DNA of 64,000 nucleotides, from assembly GCF_000219625.1 (NCBI RefSeq), contig NC_018214.1, positions 1,798,001-1,862,000 of the forward strand, given 5' to 3'. The translations under genes were made by a program, and so were the position numbers. The notes below the pieces were generated by a model. That model saw only the letters and a list, made by a program, of their open reading frames with translations, made no database searches and was not told the DNA's origin. Within the stretch, counting starts at the first letter, position 1; every line of letters begins with the position of its first letter. This document shows positions 57,376 to 64,000 of this stretch, piece after piece. This DNA comes from Zymoseptoria tritici IPO323. Its lineage: Eukaryota; Ascomycota; Dothideomycetes; Mycosphaerellales; Mycosphaerellaceae.

Positions 57376-60300
57376 ATGCCAAAGAAAGCCATCGATGCGC
57401 GCATACCGGCGCTGATTCGCAATGGCATGGCAGAGAAGAAGCGATCTTTCTTTGTCATCGTCGGCGACCGTCAAAAGGATGTCATCGTCAACCTCTACCA
57501 CATTTTGCTCAATCTTGACATCAAGTTGAACAAATCCGTGCTATGGGCGTACAAGAACAAGCTTCTGGGGTTCTCCTCTCACCGACAAAAACGGGAGAAG
57601 AAGATTAAGAAGGAGATCAAAAGAGGTGTCCGTGACACGGACAATGAGGATCCATTCGAGCTGTTCGTCAGCACACAGAACATTCGATATGTGTACTACA
57701 AGGAGACGGAGAAGATTCTGGGAAACACGTACGGCATGTGCATTCTGCAGGACTTTGAGGCGATCACACCGAATTTGCTTGCAAGGACAATGGAGACGGT
57801 CGAAGGTGGAGGATTGGTGTTGCTGTTGTTGAAGGGCATGAACAGCTTGAAGCAGCTGTATACTCTATCCATGGACATTCACTCGCGATACCGGACAGAG
57901 GCCCATGGAGATGTGACAGCGCGATTCAACGAGCGATTCATCCTATCTTTGGGAAGCTGCGAATCTTGCTTGGTTGTGGACGACGAGATGAATGTCTTGC
58001 CCATCTCGGGTGGAAAGAGCGTGGTTGAAAAGCAAATCTCAGACGAGGACAACGAGAAGGTCAAGTCGAGACTGGAGCTGGAGGAAATCAAGGAGAATCT
58101 GGCGGACACAAAACCGGTGGGAGATCTTGTCAAACTGGCAAAGACAGTCGATCAAGCGAAAGCACTTCTTACGTTCGTGGAGGCCATCGCAGAGAAGACA
58201 CTGGCAAGTACGGTCACTCTCACAGCAGCTCGTGGACGAGGTAAATCTGCCGCGTTGGGTGTGGCTATCGCAGCGGCCATTGCACATGGCTACAGCAACA
58301 TCTTCATCACCTCTCCCTCGCCCGAGAATCTGAAGACTCTGTTCGAGTTCGTCTTCAAGGGTTTCGATGCGCTGGGGTACCTCGACCACTCCGATTATAC
58401 CATTATCCAATCTACAAATCCCGACTTCAACAAGGCCATTGTCAGGGTCAATGTTCACCGACAACATCGACAGACCATCCAATACATCCAACCTCAAGAT
58501 GCATACACTCTTGGACAGGCTGAGCTGCTCGTCATTGACGAGGCCGCAGCCATTCCACTTCCGCTCGTTAAGAAGCTCATGGGTCCATATCTCGTCTTCA
58601 TGGCGTCGACGATCAACGGCTATGAAGGCACTGGTCGATCTCTTTCATTGAAGCTCATTCAACAGTTGCGTGAGCAATCAAGAGGCGGCTCCAAACTGCA
58701 ATCAGACGAAAAGGTCACTGGAAGAGAAAACGGCAACAAGAAGGACGTCGACTACACACCACGCACATCTCGCTCACTCCGAGAGATCACCCTCTCAGAG
58801 CCAATCCGATACGCTCAAGGCGATGCAGTCGAGAAATGGCTCAATCGACTTCTCTGTCTCGACGCTACACTCCCTCGAGCATCAAGCATACATGGCACGC
58901 CCCACCCTTCCGAATGCCAACTCCTTCAAGTCAACCGCGACACTCTCTTCTCATTCCACCCCGTCAGCGAGAAGTTTCTCCAAAACATGATGGCTCTCTA
59001 CGTCGCCTCTCATTACAAGAACACACCCAACGATCTTCAACTCATGTCCGATGCACCCGCCCACCAACTTTTCGTGCTTGTCGCTCCAGTCAAAGAAGAC
59101 TCCAACCGCCTTCCCGAAATTCTGTGCGTCCTTCAACTCGCATTGGAAGGCCAAATATCTCGCGAAAGCGTTCTCAACTCACTTTCGCGCGGACAGCGAG
59201 CGGGGGGCGATCTTATTCCGTGGCTTGTCTCTCAACAATTCCAGGACTCCGAATTTGCCGGTCTCTCCGGCGCTCGCATTGTCCGCATCGCCACAAATCC
59301 CGACTACGCCAGCATGGGATACGGCTCACGCGCTCTCACACTCCTCACCGAATTCTACGAAGGCAAACACATCTCCCTCGACGAGTCATCATCTTCCCTC
59401 CCGATCTCCACAGAAGAAGCATCCATGCCCCGAGTCTCCGACTCCGACATCGAGAAATCCTCCCTTTTGACCGACAACGTCAAAATCCGCGACATCACCG
59501 CGATGCCTCCTCTCTTCGCCCGCCTCTCCGAACGTCGACCGGCACCTCTAGACTACCTCGGCGTCTCCTACGGTCTCACTCAACCCCTCCACAAATTCTG
59601 GCACCGCGCAGGCTTCGCTCCCGTTTACCTCCGCCAGACCGCCAACGACCTGACTGGTGAACACACTTGCGTCATGCTCCGCACCCTCGACGCGGACTCC
59701 TCCACCGCCGACGGAAGCTGGCTTGCGGCGTACGCGAAGGACTTCCACTCCCGTTTCCTCTCCTTACTAGGCTACCAATTTCGCGCTTTCGGTAGCGTGC
59801 AAGCTCTCGCCATCGAAGAGAGCGCACGGAAAGGCTTCACCAACAGCTCGTCATCTATCGGTACAGCCACCTCTCTCACGAAGAAAGACCTCGACGCGAC
59901 ATTCTCACCATGGGACATCAAGCGCTTAGACTCCTACGCCAACAACATGCTCGACTACCATGTCATTCTCGACCTCCTACCGCGCATCGCGGCTCTATAC
60001 TTCTCCGGACAGCTCGGCACCGGCTCCGACGGCGTGACTCTTTCTGGGATTCAAAAGTCCCTCCTCTGTGCAATCGGACTACAGCGAAAAGTCCTCGAAG
60101 ACCTGGAGAAGGAATTGGGCGTTGGTATGTCGCAGCTACTGGCTATGTTCGTCAAAGTCATTCGGAAAATCTCGACTTTTTTGAGGAAGGTGCAAGAAGG
60201 TGCGATTGTGGAGGAGATGCCGGATGCTCCTACCTCTGGTGGAGTCGATCGGGATGGTGAAGGTACCATCGAGATTGATGGCAAGGCTGTAGCGAAAGAT

Positions 60301-60651
60301 CTGGCGGACGACTTGCAGGACGCGGCGGATGAGTTTGTTGAGGACAATGCCGAGCGAGAGCGTAAGCGCGCGGCGATTGACAGTCTAGCGCTTGACCGTA
60401 TGGGTGGCGATAAGACGACGGGAGAGGGTTGGGAAGCTGCTGAAAAGGCGGTGAGGGACGAGGTTGAGAGGAAGAAAAAGGGGAAGAAGAGTGGCAAAGA
60501 TGAGGTGCTGACCATTGCGGTCAAAACGGGAAAGGGAGAGGAAAAGAAGAGGAAAGCGGGGCAAGCGCTGGGAGAGGCGTTGAAAGAGGTTGAGGATGGA
60601 GGAGGGAAAAAGAGGAAGGGTGGGAGTGGAGGGAAGAAGAGTGGTAGATAA
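57376..60651 (+). CDS. KRE33: RNA cytidine acetyltransferase (NAT10/Kre33)
   Basis: Intronless, 1,091 aa, close to the usual length. It makes N4-acetylcytidine in 18S rRNA and, with Tan1, in tRNA Ser/Leu, and is needed for 40S assembly in the nucleolus. The conserved start IDARIPALIRNGMAEKKRSF is followed by the TcmA/DUF1726-like region, a helicase-type ATPase with Walker A GRGKS at 287-291 and DEAAAIPLPLVKKLMGPYL at 388-406, and a GNAT acetyltransferase domain (RIVRIATNPDYASMGYGSRAL, about 637-657). The tRNA-binding C-terminal domain follows (DYLGVSYGLTQPLHKFWHRA, then PWDIKRLDSYANNMLDYH) and a Lys-rich nucleolar tail. Start chosen at the first ATG; the N terminus matches the family. Confidence 0.97.
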   Translation: MPKKAIDARIPALIRNGMAEKKRSFFVIVGDRQKDVIVNLYHILLNLDIKLNKSVLWAYKNKLLGFSSHRQKREKKIKKEIKRGVRDTDNEDPFELFVSTQNIRYVYYKETEKILGNTYGMCILQDFEAITPNLLARTMETVEGGGLVLLLLKGMNSLKQLYTLSMDIHSRYRTEAHGDVTARFNERFILSLGSCESCLVVDDEMNVLPISGGKSVVEKQISDEDNEKVKSRLELEEIKENLADTKPVGDLVKLAKTVDQAKALLTFVEAIAEKTLASTVTLTAARGRGKSAALGVAIAAAIAHGYSNIFITSPSPENLKTLFEFVFKGFDALGYLDHSDYTIIQSTNPDFNKAIVRVNVHRQHRQTIQYIQPQDAYTLGQAELLVIDEAAAIPLPLVKKLMGPYLVFMASTINGYEGTGRSLSLKLIQQLREQSRGGSKLQSDEKVTGRENGNKKDVDYTPRTSRSLREITLSEPIRYAQGDAVEKWLNRLLCLDATLPRASSIHGTPHPSECQLLQVNRDTLFSFHPVSEKFLQNMMALYVASHYKNTPNDLQLMSDAPAHQLFVLVAPVKEDSNRLPEILCVLQLALEGQISRESVLNSLSRGQRAGGDLIPWLVSQQFQDSEFAGLSGARIVRIATNPDYASMGYGSRALTLLTEFYEGKHISLDESSSSLPISTEEASMPRVSDSDIEKSSLLTDNVKIRDITAMPPLFARLSERRPAPLDYLGVSYGLTQPLHKFWHRAGFAPVYLRQTANDLTGEHTCVMLRTLDADSSTADGSWLAAYAKDFHSRFLSLLGYQFRAFGSVQALAIEESARKGFTNSSSSIGTATSLTKKDLDATFSPWDIKRLDSYANNMLDYHVILDLLPRIAALYFSGQLGTGSDGVTLSGIQKSLLCAIGLQRKVLEDLEKELGVGMSQLLAMFVKVIRKISTFLRKVQEGAIVEEMPDAPTSGGVDRDGEGTIEIDGKAVAKDLADDLQDAADEFVEDNAERERKRAAIDSLALDRMGGDKTTGEGWEAAEKAVRDEVERKKKGKKSGKDEVLTIAVKTGKGEEKKRKAGQALGEALKEVEDGGGKKRKGGSGGKKSGR

Positions 60652-61047
60652 TATAGTATGGCTGCTTAGGCCGGCCAATATGAGCTGGTCGACATACGTC
60701 TGAGCGGACAGAGTAAGAGTCGGAGACATTGCAGGCGGGACTTTGACGTCGACCTGCATCTAGGATGCACTGGGCCGGCTGGACAAACATTTCGAGCTTT
60801 CCAAAGCAGGCGAGCAATTGGAGTATGCAGCAATGCAAAGGTCCAATGCATTCGCGTAAGCTCTATCGATGATTCTTGCACAAACATCTCGGTCTTTCTC
60901 TCAGCAATCGTCCCAACATCGTTTGAACTATATGACCAAATTCTCTCATTCGTCCAGATCTGTTACCCTCCTTCAACAGTCGTCGTCTCGTACAGATCGG
61001 TGTGAGAACCAGGTTCCAATTTCACTCCAATCAGACCAAACACAACC
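60652..61047. other. Intergenic, 396 bp, KRE33 3' flank and promoter of the C2H2 gene
   Basis: No supported gene. A pyrimidine-rich stretch precedes 61,048. Confidence 0.6.
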
Positions 61048-62070
61048 ATGTCCACCTTCACCGAGACCCTCGACCGCCTCACCTCCGCCCTCAACACCCT
61101 TCGCCTCGATCACCAAGACGCCGCAACCCTCCGCCACCTCGCCACCGTCCACGCTATCAACCTTCTGGATCCATCCAAGCTCACCGGCCACCTGTCACCC
61201 GATGACAGGTTCAGGGAAGCCGACATCCTCGCCAACAGCTTCGTGCACCGCTATGCCAACGAATTGTGGCCCACCACCACGGTGCTGGAGGAAGTAGACA
61301 GAGCGACGCAGGTGTTTGATGTGTTTGTGCAGTTGTTGCAGTTGCCGATTGATGTGCCTGACAATGAGTTGGTGCGGCAGCTGGCTCCTCCTGCTGGTCT
61401 GGCTCCGGCTACCTCCACTGGCCCGACTCCTGGGCCGTCGACAGCTCCAGCTCCCACTCCGCACGCTGGTCTGCCTCCTGCTCCGTGGGCAGACCCACCT
61501 CCAGCATCTCCCGGCCGTCGCATCGTCAGTGCGCCTGAGGAATTGACCACCAGAGCCCAGATTGCACGCCCGCGGACGTTGGAAGAACGGGTGGCAGATT
61601 TGGAAGAGAAAGATCGTCTGATCGAAGGTCTATGCCAGGATCCGGATGCGGATCCGGAACATGGGCTGGATGATACGCTGGGGAGTGGAGATTTTGTCTT
61701 GGATGGGCATGAGTGTAAGCTTTGTGAGGAGATATTTGAGGGGACAGAAGAGTTGTTGGAGCATTATGAGAAGGTGCATCCTGTCATTGCGGAGCACAGT
61801 GGAGAGGAGGATGAGAGCAGGGATGGACGTGACGATGAAGTCGATGGGAAGGATGATGGAATCGACAACAGGAAAGATAAGCCTGCTGTGGAGGATGGAG
61901 TAGATGGGAAGAAGGTTGAAGAGAACAAAGACGAAGCGAAGATTGCTGAGCAGGACCAAGAAGTGCTGCAGCCAACGAACAGCGAGCAGGAAGATAACAA
62001 ATCGCCAGAGAAGAAGGAAACAAGGAGGAAAAGGATGGAGAAGGAGAGGGTGAAAAGGATATATCGTTGA
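61048..62070 (+). CDS. Protein with a single C2H2 zinc finger, unknown function
   Basis: Single exon, 340 aa. The N-terminal ~120 residues are helical (FTETLDRLTSALNTLRLDHQ). A Pro/Ala-rich linker (about 113-165) and a short coiled coil (LEERVADLEEKDRLIEGL) follow. One finger C-x2-C-x12-H-x4-H (CKLCEEIFEGTEELLEHYEKVH) lies at about residues 223-244. The C-terminal ~95 residues are Asp/Glu/Lys-rich and disordered, ending in a basic stretch (RRKRMEKERVKRIYR) that may be a nuclear signal. I do not recognise a family. A nuclear or ribosome-linked role is guesswork. Confidence 0.75.
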   Translation: MSTFTETLDRLTSALNTLRLDHQDAATLRHLATVHAINLLDPSKLTGHLSPDDRFREADILANSFVHRYANELWPTTTVLEEVDRATQVFDVFVQLLQLPIDVPDNELVRQLAPPAGLAPATSTGPTPGPSTAPAPTPHAGLPPAPWADPPPASPGRRIVSAPEELTTRAQIARPRTLEERVADLEEKDRLIEGLCQDPDADPEHGLDDTLGSGDFVLDGHECKLCEEIFEGTEELLEHYEKVHPVIAEHSGEEDESRDGRDDEVDGKDDGIDNRKDKPAVEDGVDGKKVEENKDEAKIAEQDQEVLQPTNSEQEDNKSPEKKETRRKRMEKERVKRIYR

Positions 62071-62245
62071 AGCAGTTCGACGAGATTCAGGCACGATGTG
62101 CGAGGCGATCGATAAATTTCGATTCCGTCGATTGCAGGCTGCAGAAAGGCACGGAGGAGCTCGAATGTCGTTTGGCCTCGATCTGTTTCTTGAAGATAAG
62201 TAGCATCTGTTTGTAATGGTAGCACGAGAATCATGACAGCTCTCC

Positions 62246-62943
62246 CTACGATCGGTTCCACATTCTTGAGAACAGAGCTCCTCCAATATTCCTCGCCAGC
62301 GATCCAGAGTAAAGCCCACGCTCCACCAGTCCACTCGCTTGACTGAACTTGTCGCATCTTGAGAACGCCAAGGTATTCGTGATCGTGAGCACCATGGCAA
62401 AAGCTAGAGTGCACTTGTCAGCTTCACATGTCTTCCATACAGCGTCGAGGTATACCCACCAACAAGCGTCAACCAGATAAACTTGAACCTCACAATTGCC
62501 ACAATCGCCAACGCAATCCACAGTCCAGGCTGCGCATACAGCGCCAACCAGAAGAACCTCTTATCCGTAGCATTGATCAACCTTCCACCCGGCTCATTTG
62601 GCTGCGGCGCCGACTCGAACACCCAATGCGAGTCTCCTGATCCCGCACTCACTTCGTTCCACCATCTTAGTCCCACGAGTCTTCGGCCGGCAATATTTTT
62701 GAGGTAGTAGAAATCGGCTGCGAGGAGGAGCATGGTGATGATGAAGATGAGGACGAAGTTGTCGGTGAAGATCAGGCCGAAGAGGTAGACGAGAAGGCTT
62801 GCTGCGAGATATGTCAGTATGGTATGGAGAGGGTGATCTGGAGGCTGCGAACATATGCGGAAGCTGAGAAAGGTCACCAGCGTGATGGGGTGGGCGCTCA
62901 GTCGCCAGTTGAGCTGGCCGGGGGTTGCGTCGAGGTCGGCCAT
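62246..62943 (-). CDS. TVP23: Tvp23, Golgi membrane protein
   Basis: Three exons (62943-62853, 62801-62460, 62403-62246). The first intron is 51 nt with donor GTTCGC and branch actgac. It is in frame and has no stop, but its removal restores the family motif [13 protein letters not shown], whereas retention inserts 17 odd residues. The second intron (56 nt, GTGGGT) joins IWLTLV to [21 protein letters not shown]. The spliced product is 196 aa, like yeast Tvp23 (199). Four membrane segments are seen, with [20 protein letters not shown] and LRWWNEV between them. It is a late-Golgi vesicle protein linked to Yip4/Yip5 and retrograde traffic. Confidence 0.93.
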
Positions 62944-63526
62944 TGTCGTGAGGCTATGAGATGTGCGCGGGCATGAGGTGAGGGTCGGTCCTTGGAGTTG
63001 TTGCTTGGAGGAGTCTCTTGTATCACGGCGTATCGGAGGAGGTGATGTTCATTTGGTATCAGTGTTGGAGCCGAAGAGGACGCGTTTCGGGAGTCAAGCT
63101 TCCGGCTGCCCCTTCCGAACGGAGGCCTATAGTCTAGAACTATTGACATCGACATAGATCTGGTCTCGTCCACATGTGTCGCAGCACATTAATCATTCGA
63201 CCAGCACTGCATTCGGTCTCCACAGAATCGATGGAGACTCTGTGGCAGGGCCGATCCCGGACGCGCTTCAAAACTCTCGCTATCGACTGCATCCGCACGG
63301 CGTGCTTGTGGAGCTGAACTGAGCTGAGCGCAGCTCTCGGGTAGACCTATTTCGAGTTGCTTCGCTTGCAAGACTGCATGGGCCCTGTCGCACAGCAGCA
63401 CCTTCGACCGCACTAAAGGCATTACTTCGGCCTGATCTGTCGGGGAAAAGTAGGTTAGAGAGTGGCTGCCTTCGGTGGCAACCACTAGCACTTCTGGATT
63501 CGTCTACATCCCTTCTTGGAGCAACC
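62944..63526. promoter_or_regulatory. 583-bp divergent promoter between TVP23 and the last gene
   Basis: No supported gene. Normal composition. Confidence 0.5.
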
Positions 63527-64000
63527 ATGGACGACGACGGCGAGCCGCAAACTCTGCTGCAATCCGTCCTGGGCTTCTTTGCTCGGAGGCCGTCGCCCAA
63601 GTCGGCAGAGCCGGCAGCTCTGAAGGCACGGCAGCGTGAGGCCTGGCTACGGACGGACGCATTCCTACAGCGCGATCATCTTGACGATGCTGATCCAGCG
63701 AGTGTTGCCCGGACTCTACGCGCGTTTGCGGCTCTAGTCCAAGACGACTCCGACCGCGAGGTTGATCTGGTAGGTAATCCAGAGCCACCACCAAATCCTG
63801 GTCGGTCACATTTCCGAGTCGTTAACCGCGATGCAGAACGTCCAACGGTCCCAGCACGAGCAATACAAAAGACTTCGTCGCATTGTCGAAAGTCCAGATC
63901 GCGAGTCACGCGCCGATTCGGACACCGTCACTCGCGTTGGAAAACGGAGAAGAGAGTGCGATGATGCGATCCAGGAATTGTCAAACCTGGATCAGGAAAA
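63527..64000 (+). CDS. 5' part of a gene of unknown function, cut by the window end
   Basis: Exon 1 (63527-63769) encodes 81 residues (MDDDGEPQTLLQSVLGFFAR..., then a helix ARTLRAFAALVQDDSDREVDL). A 67-nt intron (GTAGGT donor, gttaac branch, gcag acceptor at 63,836) leads to exon 2 from 63,837. Exon 2 is open to the window end (QHEQYKRLRRIVESPDRESR, later RRRECDDAIQELSNLDQE). Reading through the intron instead reaches a stop at 63,964. The spliced form gives charged, coiled-coil-like sequence. No family recognised. Confidence 0.6.

Noticed and set aside
58836..59660. 274-codon Arg/Pro/Ser-rich frame inside KRE33
   Set aside because: Out-of-frame shadow produced by C-ending codons of the real gene.

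Overview
The window is genomic DNA of a filamentous ascomycete, probably a Dothideomycete. The genes carry short introns of about 44-80 nt (one of 135 nt) with GT...CTNAC...AG signals. The repeats show heavy repeat-induced point mutation (RIP): CpA and TpG are almost absent by eye, TpA is raised, and TAG/TAA stops sit where Trp and Gln codons are expected. The species is not identified.

Layout. (1) 1-23,455 is a RIP-degraded repeat island. It holds the 5' end of one Ty3/gypsy element (1-1062), a complete second copy (1231-9447, minus strand), unresolved degenerate DNA with two tandem arrays (9448-14,479), a degraded Myb/SANT-like gene (14,480-15,497), and a younger Ty3/gypsy element inserted with a 5-bp target duplication (15,503-22,457). 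The island ends in a broken phytanoyl-CoA-dioxygenase-like gene. (2) 23,804-29,400 is gene-dense housekeeping DNA: a CHIP-like TPR/U-box E3 ligase, SEC66 and NPL4, a coherent ER/protein-quality-control trio. (3) 30,221-32,405 is a RIP-mutated Fot1/pogo-like DNA transposon with intact 43-bp inverted repeats and TA duplication. (4) 33,415-34,911 is an F-box/LRR-like gene.

(5) 35,690-43,888 looks like an innate immunity / programmed cell death locus. It has a NACHT NLR-like gene with an N-terminal C2H2 region (minus), divergent from a DUF7580-subtilisin protease (plus), followed by a 279-aa protein whose layout resembles fungal gasdermins. The protease/gasdermin-like pairing mirrors the known HET-Q2/HET-Q1 type of fungal cell-death module. 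(6) 44,047-45,533 is an APH-type kinase. (7) 45,955-46,298 is a small inverted-repeat element with an 8-bp duplication.

(8) 47,191-51,373 holds three UstYa/DUF3328 genes, each with two HxxHC motifs, followed by a small secreted peptide-precursor-like gene at 53,102. This suggests a possible ribosomal-peptide (dikaritin-type) cluster. (9) 53,748-64,000 holds a membrane-anchored GT90 glycosyltransferase, KRE33/NAT10, a C2H2 protein, TVP23 and a truncated gene of unknown function.

Exon boundaries were worked out by hand from splice signals, reading-frame phase and family conservation. No alignment or database search was run. No tRNA, rRNA or CRISPR was seen.
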